64,000 nt of DNA from Chitinophaga barathri (GCF_003807585.1 NZ_RMBX01000010.1:124001-188000), one strand, 5' to 3'. Shown: positions 26,631 through 35,821, numbered from the stretch's first letter. Numbers and translations: made by a program. The notes: a model not told the origin generated them from the letters alone.

Positions 26631-27018
26631 AGGTCAACCGGGTAGCCTACTGACATCCTGCTGACATTCCCAACTAAATCACTAGACTAATAACCCTTCA
26701 TCATGGCCGGTTTCCCGGCATTCCTACTGACATCCTCCTGCCATCCTTCGGTGATCCTTCGGTTGGCTTCGGTCGTGGTACGGGTTTGAGGGTGTTTCAC
26801 CGAAGGATCACCGAACGATCACCGAAGGATGACCGAAGGTTTATCAGGCAAGCAGGGGAGAAGAGTACCGGCCTGAGGGGCGATTTACGCCACCGGGAAC
26901 CCGGGAGAGGAGCTTTGGGTAAAAAACTACCAAGATTGGTGAAAAACCTCGTAACGGCAGCCTCTGTTTTGTCGGAACTTGGTGAAACTGCAAACGATTG
27001 CATTTAAAAAGAAATTCC
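26631..27018. other. Repeat-rich intergenic region before the fucosidase gene
   Basis: This 388-base gap contains a 22-bp direct repeat (26646-26667 and 26723-26744, CCTACTGACATCCT core) and an inverted array of 11-bp units (26742-26839). No coding frame looks convincing. Directly upstream of the fucosidase start there is no exact TAnnTTTG box. Confidence 0.6.
26742..26839. repeat. Inverted array of 11-bp iteron-like units (ACCGAAGGATC)
   Basis: Two units lie in reverse orientation (CATCCTTCGGT, GATCCTTCGGT; 26742-26763). A spacer of about 35 bases is followed by four tandem forward units (ACCGAAGGATC, ACCGAACGATC, ACCGAAGGATG and a partial ACCGAAGG; 26799-26839). The two halves can pair over about 21 bases. 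It may be a structured element or a multi-site binding region; nothing in the sequence decides which. Confidence 0.7.
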
Positions 27019-28389
27019 ATGAGAAAAATTGCCTGTCTGCTGGCGGTGCTTCTTGCCGCCCAGTCCTTATCAGCACAACAATCGAACGATGAAAGAATGA
27101 AATGGTGGAGGGAAGCGCGCTTCGGCATGTTTATCCACTGGGGCGTATACGCCGTTCCCGCCGGGACCTACAAAGGGTATCCCATGGCGCGTGGCGGCGG
27201 CGAATGGATCATGAACCGAAGCAAAATACCCGTGGCCGAATACCAGGGTTACGCCAAACAGTTTAATCCCGTTAAATACAATGCGGAAGAATGGGTGAAA
27301 ATGGCGAAGGACGCGGGGATGAAATACATCGTGATCACAGCCAAACACCACGACGGCTTTGCGCTGTTCAATTCCAAAGCCAGCAAATGGGACATTACGG
27401 ATGCCACGCCTTACGGCAGAGACCTCCTGAAACCCCTGGCGGAAGCCTGCAAAAAACAAGGCATCAAACTGGGCTTTTATTATTCCCAGGCGCAGGACTG
27501 GAACAATCCCGGCGGCTCCGCCGCGCGTAAAGACATGCGCGAAGGCTGGCCCAATCCCGATTCCGCGAAGATCGACGCATACACCAAAGATCATCGCGGC
27601 CATTGGGACCCCGCACAGGAAACAAAAACATTTGACCAGTACATCCACGATGTAGCGGCGCCCCAGGTAAAAGAACTGCTCACCAATTACGGCGAAGTAG
27701 CCGTGCTCTGGTGGGACACGCCGACCAACATGACGGACGAGGCCGCCAAACAGCTCCAGGAGCCGCTGGCGATACAGCCGAACATTATTACCAACGACCG
27801 CCTCAAACGCCCGAACTTCCCCGGCGATTACAAAACGCCGGAGCAGAAAATTCCCAACCTCAGCGAACTGGATGGCCGTGACTGGGAAACCTGCATGACC
27901 ATGAACGGTACCTGGGGCTTCAAAAGCTACGACCATAAATGGAAGTCTGTGGAAACGCTGGTGCGCAACCTGGTGGACATTGCGTCCAAAGGTGGCAACT
28001 ACCTGCTGAACGTAGGGCCCACCGCGGAAGGCGAATTTCCGGCGGAAAGCATCCGGAGCCTGAAAGGCATAGGAGCGTGGATGAAAGTGAACGGAGAGGC
28101 GATCTATGGCACCAAAGGCAGCCCACTGAAGCCGCAAAGCTGGGGCCGTGTGACCCGCAAACAGGATGGCGGTAATACCGTGCTGTACCTGTCTGTGTTC
28201 GAATGGCCGGCAAACGGCTCGCTGGAAGTGGCGGGGCTGAACAAAAAGATTAAGAACGCCTCGGTGATCGGTACAAACGCTGCTGTAAAATTCAGCAACG
28301 GCGGTGATAACACCATGTTCACCGTACCGGCAAAAGGCACGAATGATATCGCCACGGTGATAAAAGTTGAACTGGACGGAATTTTATAA
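27019..28389 (+). CDS. Alpha-L-fucosidase, glycoside hydrolase family 29
   Basis: Encodes 456 residues from MRKIACLLAVLL, giving a signal peptide ending SLSAQ; the frame extends 7 codons upstream but without a leader. The GH29 barrel is recognised from RFGMFIHWGVYA, KYIVITAKHHDGFALF, KLGFYYS and EVAVLWWDTPTNM, where Asp233 is at the nucleophile position, and NYLLNVGPTAEG near its end. A short beta-rich C-terminal domain follows. The enzyme releases alpha-linked fucose from glycans in the periplasm or outside the cell. No other glycan genes are adjacent. A strong terminator follows the gene. Confidence 0.95.
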   Translation: MRKIACLLAVLLAAQSLSAQQSNDERMKWWREARFGMFIHWGVYAVPAGTYKGYPMARGGGEWIMNRSKIPVAEYQGYAKQFNPVKYNAEEWVKMAKDAGMKYIVITAKHHDGFALFNSKASKWDITDATPYGRDLLKPLAEACKKQGIKLGFYYSQAQDWNNPGGSAARKDMREGWPNPDSAKIDAYTKDHRGHWDPAQETKTFDQYIHDVAAPQVKELLTNYGEVAVLWWDTPTNMTDEAAKQLQEPLAIQPNIITNDRLKRPNFPGDYKTPEQKIPNLSELDGRDWETCMTMNGTWGFKSYDHKWKSVETLVRNLVDIASKGGNYLLNVGPTAEGEFPAESIRSLKGIGAWMKVNGEAIYGTKGSPLKPQSWGRVTRKQDGGNTVLYLSVFEWPANGSLEVAGLNKKIKNASVIGTNAAVKFSNGGDNTMFTVPAKGTNDIATVIKVELDGIL

Positions 28390-28419
28390 TTCAGTTGGTT
28401 TGTTCGGAAAATTGATTTT

Positions 28420-28436
28420 ACTTTGTAACTCAAAGT
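28420..28436. promoter_or_regulatory. Dyad operator candidate, site 1 (ACTTTG-N5-CAAAGT)
   Basis: Perfect 6-bp half-sites ACTTTG and CAAAGT separated by TAACT. An identical arrangement occurs at 28477-28493, 57 bases further on. The pair flanks the fucosidase terminator and precedes the exosortase N system genes. Confidence 0.5.
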
Positions 28437-28437
28437 G

Positions 28438-28467
28438 AAAGAAGGGGAGTCAGATCCCCTTCTTTTT
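28438..28467 (+). terminator. Terminator of the fucosidase gene
   Basis: The stem GAAGGGGA / TCCCCTTC, extended by A-T pairs on the outside, encloses the loop GTCAGA and is followed by TTTTT. It lies 50 bases after the fucosidase stop. Confidence 0.85.
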
Positions 28468-28476
28468 CGCCTCTTT

Positions 28477-28493
28477 ACTTTGAAACACAAAGT
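28477..28493. promoter_or_regulatory. Dyad operator candidate, site 2 (ACTTTG-N5-CAAAGT)
   Basis: The same half-sites as site 1, with spacer AAACA. It ends 10 bases before the start codon of the VIT protein at 28504. The TTACTTTG it contains resembles a -7 box with one mismatch, so a bound protein here could block transcription of the exosortase N pair. Confidence 0.5.
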
Positions 28494-28503
28494 ACTTTTA
28501 AAT

Positions 28504-31092
28504 ATGGAACTACGACCTAAACTTACGAATCCCGCTTACCTCGTTTACCTCGTGGTGCTGATCCTCAGCCTGCTTGTGCTTTTTATTGGTCAAACCTTTA
28601 CGGGGATCAATGACGACAACCAGCTCGGCCTGGCCTTTGTCCATTATGTGGCTGCCTGCCTGGCCCTCTTTTGTTTATTCGCGAACAGGGAGGAAGGGAA
28701 GGACCTGTTTGTGATCGTCTGCCTGATGTTCTTCGTGAGTTGTTACGCGCTGAACCGTTTTATGAATGTCTTTAATTCCACCACGCCCTGGTTCGCCGTT
28801 TATCTCATCATCACGTCCCTGAGCCTGCTGATGTTCCGGTACATGCACTATCTCCCGGGCTGGGCGCGTGCAGCCACTGGTTTTGTAGCCGGGCTGGCCC
28901 TGCTGGCCTACGTTTACCTGGCCGTATACCTGTTCCCTCTTTACCCTGTGAGCATTCCCGGGCTGATCGCGCTCGGCCTTTCCATCCATACGTTTGTGCC
29001 CGCCGTACTTTGTTATGTGACCTCCCGCAACCTGATCCGCCACCGTTTGTGGAAAACCGGTATTGTCGGTTTCGCTGCCGGCTTGCTGGTGGTGATTGTT
29101 TTCAGCCTTACGTACAACCGCCACGTCAATCAGCTGACACGTATTTACAACCGCCAGCAGGTGAGGGGCGACGGCCGGCTGCCCGCCTGGATAGAGGCTG
29201 CGCAGCAACTGGATAATGGTTTTGTGATGGAACGGGTGTTAAAAACAGGCATCGTGTACCTGGAAGGGGAACGGGAGTTCTTTTCATTCCGTGGGCTGCC
29301 TTCACGCAACTGGGGGAATTCCCTGGAGCACGACCCGCTGGTGACCATCGCCTCTCTTGTTTCTCCCAAAGCCGCAGCACTGCCGGAAGAGCGCATAAAA
29401 ATACTGGAAACGATGTATGACAAACGCCACGAAGGAGAAGAACGCCTGTGGTCCGGCCATGCGTTGTACACCAGTTATGTAAGCACACAGGTAAAGATCT
29501 GGCCGGAGCTGCATCTTGCCTATACGGAGAAGGCGCTGACCGTTACCAATACCGAACGCTGGGGCAACCAGGAGGCGATTTACACCTTCCAGTTGCCCGA
29601 AGGGGGAGTAGTGACTTCCCTGTCCCTCTGGATCAATGGTAAGGAGGAAAAGGCCATTCTCACCACCAGGGAAAAGGCCGATACTGCTTACCGTACCATC
29701 GTAGGCGTTGAAAGACGTGACCCCTCCGTAGTGCGCTGGCAGGAAGGCAACCGCGTATCGGTGCGTGTATTCCCTGTAGGGGCAAACGATACGAGGATGT
29801 TCCGCATCGGGGTGACGGCGCCGCTGAGCGCTGTGAATGACCGGCTTCAATACGACAATATCACTTTCCAGGGCCCGCCCAACCGTTTTACAACCGAAGA
29901 CATTTCCATCGCGTTGGAAGGCAATGCGGACGGTTTTACGCCGCCGCCCGGTTTCAGGCGCGCGGGCAATGCCTGGGAGCGCGAAGGCCGTTATGATGCT
30001 CACTGGCATTTGCAGCTGGACAGCAGCCCTATTATACCGAATACATTTACTTTCAACGGAAGGTCCTTCAGCATTGAACCGTACAAGCTGCAACGCAGCC
30101 CTGTACAAACGGACGTGATCTACCTTGACGTCAATTCCGCATGGAGCCATGCTGAATTCAGCGAAGCGGTAAGGCTCGCCGGCACAAGGGCGGTGAAAGT
30201 CCCGCTCGGCGGTCAGCTGCTGAACGTTACCGCGAAAAATAAAGACGAACTGTTTGAAGAATTGCACAGCCAGCGCTTCAGCCTGTTCCCCCTGCAAAAT
30301 ATCACGGACCCGGAGCACGCGCTGCTGATCACGAAAAACCCGCCGGCATCGCCGTCTCTCCGGGACCTGGAAGGCAGTCTTTTCCGGGAAGAGCTGGCCG
30401 CTTACCTTGCGAATAATGCGCTGCCGAAGATCAGGCTGATGAACCTTGGCGGGAATACGCTTTCGCCTTACCTCAGGGCGCTGAAGGAATCCCGCGTATT
30501 CCGTTATGAACAGGGCGGGCTATTGCAGCTGAATGTGCTGCTCACCACGAATACGTTTGCCGGAGACACCGAGACGGAAAACCGCGTGGTGATAGACCAG
30601 GCGCAGGCCGCGATTGTTCAGACGTATGACAGCGCGGTAGTGGTACAGGAAGCTGCTGCTGCCATACGCGACACCGTTACCACCGCCGCTCCGCCCGCCG
30701 CTCCGGCGCCTGGTAAAAAAGATACGCCGGGAGTCACGGCCGGCAAACCGCTCAGCAACGCGCCCGATCACCTGATGCGCATCTTCGCCTACAATCATAT
30801 CCTCCGCGAAACGGGCAAAGGCCTCATCACTGCCTCCGAAGGGCAGGAAAAACTGGTGGATGTTGCCCGCGAGGCCTACGTCGTGTCTCCGCTCAGCAGC
30901 CTGGTGGTGCTGGAAACACAGCATGACTATGACCGTTTTGGTATCAAAGACGAAGGAGAGAGCCTGAAGAACGCTTCCCTGCAATCAAAAGGCGCCGTTC
31001 CCGAACCGCACGAATGGGCGCTCATCGTCATAGCCCTTTTATCCCTTACCTGGCTTATTTATCAACGCAAATGGAAACCTGCAAACGTTTAA
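28504..31092 (+). CDS. XrtN-system VIT domain protein with PEP-CTERM-like sorting tail
   Basis: Encodes 862 residues from MELRPKLTNP; the frame opens upstream at 28435 but that part overlaps a terminator and operator. Residues about 10-225 hold roughly seven membrane segments. A VIT-type domain lies around 338-445 (TYVSTQVKIWPELHLAYTEK onward, with VERRDPSVVRW). A Pro/Ala-rich linker (about 720-750) precedes the end. The last 30 residues form a tripartite sorting signal: PEPHEW (833-838), a hydrophobic helix (ALIVIALLSLTWLIY) and the basic end QRKWKP. This is the architecture of the VIT protein known to accompany exosortase N in Bacteroidota, and the exosortase gene overlaps its 3' end. It is probably the dedicated substrate. 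Confidence 0.9.
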   Translation: MELRPKLTNPAYLVYLVVLILSLLVLFIGQTFTGINDDNQLGLAFVHYVAACLALFCLFANREEGKDLFVIVCLMFFVSCYALNRFMNVFNSTTPWFAVYLIITSLSLLMFRYMHYLPGWARAATGFVAGLALLAYVYLAVYLFPLYPVSIPGLIALGLSIHTFVPAVLCYVTSRNLIRHRLWKTGIVGFAAGLLVVIVFSLTYNRHVNQLTRIYNRQQVRGDGRLPAWIEAAQQLDNGFVMERVLKTGIVYLEGEREFFSFRGLPSRNWGNSLEHDPLVTIASLVSPKAAALPEERIKILETMYDKRHEGEERLWSGHALYTSYVSTQVKIWPELHLAYTEKALTVTNTERWGNQEAIYTFQLPEGGVVTSLSLWINGKEEKAILTTREKADTAYRTIVGVERRDPSVVRWQEGNRVSVRVFPVGANDTRMFRIGVTAPLSAVNDRLQYDNITFQGPPNRFTTEDISIALEGNADGFTPPPGFRRAGNAWEREGRYDAHWHLQLDSSPIIPNTFTFNGRSFSIEPYKLQRSPVQTDVIYLDVNSAWSHAEFSEAVRLAGTRAVKVPLGGQLLNVTAKNKDELFEELHSQRFSLFPLQNITDPEHALLITKNPPASPSLRDLEGSLFREELAAYLANNALPKIRLMNLGGNTLSPYLRALKESRVFRYEQGGLLQLNVLLTTNTFAGDTETENRVVIDQAQAAIVQTYDSAVVVQEAAAAIRDTVTTAAPPAAPAPGKKDTPGVTAGKPLSNAPDHLMRIFAYNHILRETGKGLITASEGQEKLVDVAREAYVVSPLSSLVVLETQHDYDRFGIKDEGESLKNASLQSKGAVPEPHEWALIVIALLSLTWLIYQRKWKPANV

Positions 31093-32405
31093 TTCCCGCC
31101 ATTCTGATCACCGGCGTGTACCTGTGCATTGTGCTGTATGCACTGCCCGGGTACCTCGCCTGGAACTCTGCGGGTTTCCTGCTGGGGCTGCTGGCCGTGC
31201 CCATTGCCACGGTCAGCAATCCGCTCCAGCGCCGCAGCCTTCGTTTTTATTACGCCGCGCTGGCCGTATGCGTGCTCGCCTGGATCATCCCGGTGAAGAC
31301 CTTTCTTTTTACCGCGCTCGTGCTGGCCTTGTGTTTTGTGGCGGATAGTGTGTTCGGCAAGATCAACGGGCTGCCTGTTGTTGCCATGTTGCTGATGTCC
31401 CCTTTGTTTTCTTATATCACCAATATCTTCACGTTCCCCATCCGGCTGGAACTGACGGCCGTGGCGGGCAAAGCGCTTCAGCTCACGGGTGCCCCGGTGG
31501 CGGTGGAAGGCAATTCCATCCTGCTGGGCGGCAACAGCTTTTCCGTGGATGCGGCCTGTATGGGGCTGAGTATGATGGTTACCTCTCTGCTGTGCGGCAT
31601 TATGTTGCTGGGATATAGCCAGCGCAAAGAAGGGCTGTATGTGCCCTGGCCAAAGATCGTGCTGCTGCTGGGGTTTATTTTTGCGGTGAATGTGGTCAGC
31701 AATCTTTTCCGCATCATCCTGCTGGTGCAGTTTAATATACCGCCCGGTGATGTGATGCATGATATAACAGGCATTCTTTGCCTGGTGGTGTATGTGATGC
31801 TGCCGTTGGTATGGATCTGCGCCCGGCTGGTGAAACGTTACGGCAAACCCCGCGTATTCAGCGCGCCTAAAGAAAAACTGCATATCTCCATGCTGGTGCA
31901 GTCGCACCTTTGCCTGGCGGCCTGCGTGTTTATGGTGGCGTATAAGATATCCAAACCCATGGAAACGTTTCCTGCCGGCGAGGAACCGCCGGTTGTAAGC
32001 GGTTACCGCGTCACACCCATGAACGGCGATATGATGAAACTGGAGAATTCCTCCGTGCTGGTATACATCAAATCCATCCCGGACTTTTATTACACAGATC
32101 ATCACCCCACGATCTGCTGGCAGGGGAGCGGGTATACTTTCAAAAAGGTGCGCGAAAGCGGCATGGCGGGCTGTACGGTCTATACCGGCCTGCTGGAAAA
32201 AGGAGCGGAACGGCTCTACACCGCATGGTGGTATGATAACGGGGAAGTACAAACGATATCACAACTTGCCTGGCGCTGGGAAGCCCTGCTCAACAGAAGC
32301 CGTTTTGCCATCGTGAATGTAACGGCGGGCAACGCCCGCGCATTGGAAAAGGAAGTGACGCAACTGCTGGAAAAAGGCGCGGTGAAAAAGTGTATGATAC
32401 CCTGA
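31071..32405 (+). CDS. xrtN: Exosortase N with an EpsI-like C-terminal region
   Basis: Encodes 444 residues starting at METCKRLIPA inside the 3' end of the VIT gene (22-base overlap), which suggests translational coupling. About eight membrane segments carry the exosortase catalytic triad: Cys163 in DAACMGLSMM, Arg214 in SNLFRIILL and His230 in GDVMHDITG. These transmembrane cysteine proteases cleave PEP-CTERM-type tails. After the core there is a further membrane segment (near 280) and a periplasmic region of about 160 residues with HPTICWQGSGY, resembling EpsI-type domains fused to some exosortases. The gene ends 3 bases from the convergent MtfA-like gene. Confidence 0.9.
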   Translation: METCKRLIPAILITGVYLCIVLYALPGYLAWNSAGFLLGLLAVPIATVSNPLQRRSLRFYYAALAVCVLAWIIPVKTFLFTALVLALCFVADSVFGKINGLPVVAMLLMSPLFSYITNIFTFPIRLELTAVAGKALQLTGAPVAVEGNSILLGGNSFSVDAACMGLSMMVTSLLCGIMLLGYSQRKEGLYVPWPKIVLLLGFIFAVNVVSNLFRIILLVQFNIPPGDVMHDITGILCLVVYVMLPLVWICARLVKRYGKPRVFSAPKEKLHISMLVQSHLCLAACVFMVAYKISKPMETFPAGEEPPVVSGYRVTPMNGDMMKLENSSVLVYIKSIPDFYYTDHHPTICWQGSGYTFKKVRESGMAGCTVYTGLLEKGAERLYTAWWYDNGEVQTISQLAWRWEALLNRSRFAIVNVTAGNARALEKEVTQLLEKGAVKKCMIP

Positions 32406-32408
32406 CGT

Positions 32409-33188
32409 TTATCCCTGCCGCGCCGCGGGGTCCTGCCGGAATATCTGGCTCAGCAGCCGGTACAGCTCCGGGTGATGCTGCGACATGGTATCAGGTTTTT
32501 CGAAGAAATATTCGGATACCACCGCGAGAAATTCACTTTCATTCATGGCCGCATAAGGATTGATATCCGAATGCCCGCTTTCGATCCGCCTGATCTCTTC
32601 ATGCATCACTTTCAGCCAGGGCAGGGAATAACTATGCTGTATCAGGCTGGAGGGCATGCCATCCACCGTGCCGTCCGTTTTGTCCACCAGGTGCACGAAC
32701 TCATGTATCGCGGTGTTGCTGCTGCCGGCGTGTTCTGAAAAACCGTTGCGCAGGGCGGACTGCGACAGGAGCATTTGCCCGTTCAGATGACCGGTGCCTA
32801 CCATCCCCAGGATGTTGCGGCGGTCCCCCTCAAACTGGTATTTTTCATCGAACGTATCCGGGTAAAGGATCACATTGGTGAGATTGCGGTATTTCCAGCC
32901 GGGAAAGGCAAAGATGGGTATCACTGCGCTGGATGCGATCAGCACCTTATCAAGATCTTCCACATCCGCACCCACCCCCTCGATGGTCGTATGACCGAGG
33001 AATTCCTTTACCTCCGCGGCAAAGCGGGCTTTTTCCTCTTCACTCAGCTGGCGGTAATAACGTACATTCTTTTCCAGCAGGCCTGTAATATCCACCGGCA
33101 CAAATCCGGGTTTCTGTTTCTTAGGACGGTAAAACCACCAGAACAGGAAGGCGATCACCACAATGGGTATGATAATTGGTAACATCAT
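32409..33188 (-). CDS. MtfA-family zinc-dependent peptidase, membrane-anchored
   Basis: A 259-residue protein with an N-terminal membrane helix (MMLPIIIPIVVIAFLFWWFY). The following domain matches the MtfA family: PVDITGLLEKNVRYY, VLIASSAVIPIFAFPGW, and the zinc-binding HEFVH motif in SNTAIHEFVHLVDKTDGTVDG, with a downstream glutamate region NESEFLAVVSEYFFE as third ligand. In E. coli MtfA binds the regulator Mlc and has aminopeptidase activity. Homologues here more likely serve general regulation or quality control, which is unproven. It is divergent from the AsmA-like gene, with 81 bases between. Confidence 0.9.
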   Translation of the reverse strand: MMLPIIIPIVVIAFLFWWFYRPKKQKPGFVPVDITGLLEKNVRYYRQLSEEEKARFAAEVKEFLGHTTIEGVGADVEDLDKVLIASSAVIPIFAFPGWKYRNLTNVILYPDTFDEKYQFEGDRRNILGMVGTGHLNGQMLLSQSALRNGFSEHAGSSNTAIHEFVHLVDKTDGTVDGMPSSLIQHSYSLPWLKVMHEEIRRIESGHSDINPYAAMNESEFLAVVSEYFFEKPDTMSQHHPELYRLLSQIFRQDPAARQG

Positions 33189-33269
33189 CTCTAAGATCGG
33201 ATTAATTTGTCAATTCAACATTTTGACTGTTTTAATTGTTTAACTTAAAGATGATCAATAAATTAGCCC

Positions 33270-35702
33270 ATGCCCCGTTGGTTACGTATCACACTTATCA
33301 CTTCCGGAAGCCTCCTTGTACTGGTAATCATACTCTGGTTTGTACTGGCCCTGGTTGTGCGCGGCCGCAAGGCGGAAATCCTTGCTGAGATCACCAGCCA
33401 GCTCAGCGAACGCATCAGCGGGAACCTGGAGATACAGGACATGGAGCCCTCTCTCATCCGTTCCTTCCCCAACATATCCGTTACCCTCAAAAATGTATCG
33501 CTGAAAGACAGCCTGTACGCCACGCATAAACACGCGCTGCTGGACGTAGAGGAAGTATATGTAAAAGTGAACACCTTCGCGCTGCTCCGCAAAAAAGTGG
33601 ACATCCGGGAGGTAAGCCTCAAAGACGGGAAAATATTCCTCTACACAGACGGTTCCGGTTACACGAACACTTACCTGCTCAAAGGGAAACAACCCGCCAA
33701 ACCCGCCACGGGAAAGTCTCCCACGATCCGGCGCATCATCATGGAAAACATGAAGTTCACCATGGAGAACCACATCAAACTCAAACTCTTCAATTTCGAT
33801 ATACGCAACCTGCGCGCCGAAATGGATTTTGACGGCTCCGGCTGGCAGGCGAAAGTGAACCTTGAAACATTCATCAACGACCTCCAGTTTAATACCACCA
33901 AAGGCAGCTACGCGAAACAAAAACTGCTGAAAGCGGACATCGGCGTACAGTTCACCCGGGAGAATAAAACACTTCGGATCCCGCAGCAGGACTTCCGGTT
34001 CGACGGGCAGCCCGTAAAGATCGGCGGCGAATTTAACTTCTCGCAGCAGCCCGCGCTGTTTGCCATCAATATCAACGGCAACCAGCTTCCATTCCGATTC
34101 GCAACATCGCTCGTGACGCCTAATATTGCCACCAAGCTGGACAGTATTGACTTTGAAAAACCGATCGACGTGACCGCGATTATCCGCGGGCGTATGAAAT
34201 TCAGGGATACGCCTTATGTGAAAGTGAACTGGGCGGTGAAGGACAATGTGCTGGATGGCAAAGCCTTACGGCTGGAAGTCGTGAATTTTACCGGTGAGTT
34301 CTTTAACGAAGTACAGCCCGGGCTGGGGCACAACAATGCCAATTCGCGGCTGAGCATCCGGCAGTTTTCCGCTTTGTACGACAGCATTCCCATCAAAGCG
34401 GACACTATCCGTGTGATCAATCTCGAACATCCGGTGCTCACCGGGCGTTTTAAATCCTCTTTCCCGCTGACGCGGCTCACCAATGCCATCAGCCCGGAGC
34501 TGTTCCGGTTCACCGCCGGCCAGGCCCTGGTGGACCTGGATTATGCGGGCACCTGGAACCAGAAAGATACGATACCCGGTTACCTGCGGGGGACCATACA
34601 GCTGAAAGACGGCGCGTTCACCTACGTGCCGCGCAACCAGGCTTTTCATACCTGTCATGCCACGCTGGACTTTGCGGGGGAGGACCTGTATTTCCGTAAT
34701 ATCAGCCTGCAATCCGGCTCCAGCAGCGTGCAGATGGAAGGCAGCATGAAAAACATCCTGAACCTGTATTTTGCCGCGCCGGACAAGGTACAGATAGAGT
34801 GGTCCGTGCGCAGTCCGCTGATCAATATCAACGAGTTTCAAACTTTTTTTACCAAAAGGCAAAAAAAAGTGACTGTTCAACAGGCGCGGAAAAACAAACA
34901 GAAAACGAGCCGCGTGATGAAACAACTGGAAGTGGTATTGGAGCAGTGCAGCGTGAATATGGACATGACGGTGGAAAAGATCCGCTATAAAAATTTCAAC
35001 GCCGGCAATGTAAAAGCAAACCTCCGCATGGACCAGCAGGGCATCGCGCTCAGCAATGGAGCGTTGCAGGCGGCAGGGGGGCATATGAACCTGAACGGGA
35101 ATATCCGTCATAACGGGAACGATGAGAAGTTCACCGTAAAAGCGGACATCCGGCAGGTGCAGGTGGACCAGCTTTTCCAGGGCTTTGGTAATTTCGGGCA
35201 GGATGGGGTGACGGCCAAAAACATCCGGGGCGTGTTTTCCGCTACGGCCAATGTAACCGGTAACATGAAAGATGACGCCACGGTGAAACCTCACACGATG
35301 TACGGCACGGTGGCCTTTACACTGAACAAGGGCGCGCTGGTGAATTTTGAGCCGCTGATGAATGTGGGCAAATTTGTGTTCCGCAAACGGGACATGAGCA
35401 ATATCACTTTCGAGAAGATACAGAACACGCTTGATATCAAGGGAAACAAGATCTACATCCACCCGATGCTGATCGCCTCCAGCGTGCTGAACGTGGAGAT
35501 CGAAGGCGTGTATGGCATCCCCAAAGGCACGGACATCAAACTGCGCGTGCCGCTGCGCAATCCCAAAAAAGACGAGCTGGTGACTGATGGGGAAGAGCTG
35601 GACAAACGCCGTAAATCCGGCATTGTGATCAACCTTCACGCGGTGGACGGAGAAGATGGCAAGGTGAAATTGAAGCTCGGAAAAGGAGACAAGGGAGAGT
35701 AA
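33270..35702 (+). CDS. AsmA-like protein
   Basis: An 810-residue protein with one N-terminal membrane anchor (about residues 5-28) and a long periplasmic part. The start of the mature region (LSERISGNLEIQDMEPSLIRSFPNISVTLKNVSLKD) and the DVEEVYVKVNTFALLRKKVDIREVSLKDG segment are characteristic of AsmA N-terminal domains. The C-terminal region has the AsmA_2-like strands RGVFSATANVTG and FVFRKRDMSNITFEKI. AsmA-like proteins are thought to form lipid-transfer bridges or affect outer membrane assembly. A Lys/Arg-rich insert (about 530-550) is the only unusual stretch. It appears to be transcribed alone. Confidence 0.9.
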   Translation: MPRWLRITLITSGSLLVLVIILWFVLALVVRGRKAEILAEITSQLSERISGNLEIQDMEPSLIRSFPNISVTLKNVSLKDSLYATHKHALLDVEEVYVKVNTFALLRKKVDIREVSLKDGKIFLYTDGSGYTNTYLLKGKQPAKPATGKSPTIRRIIMENMKFTMENHIKLKLFNFDIRNLRAEMDFDGSGWQAKVNLETFINDLQFNTTKGSYAKQKLLKADIGVQFTRENKTLRIPQQDFRFDGQPVKIGGEFNFSQQPALFAININGNQLPFRFATSLVTPNIATKLDSIDFEKPIDVTAIIRGRMKFRDTPYVKVNWAVKDNVLDGKALRLEVVNFTGEFFNEVQPGLGHNNANSRLSIRQFSALYDSIPIKADTIRVINLEHPVLTGRFKSSFPLTRLTNAISPELFRFTAGQALVDLDYAGTWNQKDTIPGYLRGTIQLKDGAFTYVPRNQAFHTCHATLDFAGEDLYFRNISLQSGSSSVQMEGSMKNILNLYFAAPDKVQIEWSVRSPLININEFQTFFTKRQKKVTVQQARKNKQKTSRVMKQLEVVLEQCSVNMDMTVEKIRYKNFNAGNVKANLRMDQQGIALSNGALQAAGGHMNLNGNIRHNGNDEKFTVKADIRQVQVDQLFQGFGNFGQDGVTAKNIRGVFSATANVTGNMKDDATVKPHTMYGTVAFTLNKGALVNFEPLMNVGKFVFRKRDMSNITFEKIQNTLDIKGNKIYIHPMLIASSVLNVEIEGVYGIPKGTDIKLRVPLRNPKKDELVTDGEELDKRRKSGIVINLHAVDGEDGKVKLKLGKGDKGE

Positions 35703-35821
35703 CCCCGTATTGAGTAAATAAATCCCCGCTGGTTTGCCGTCATTGGATCAATGCCGTTGTTGTTTCGGCACGGACCCGTTTTTGCTGCATGTCGGGTATT
35801 GTCTCATCTAAAACAACCATC

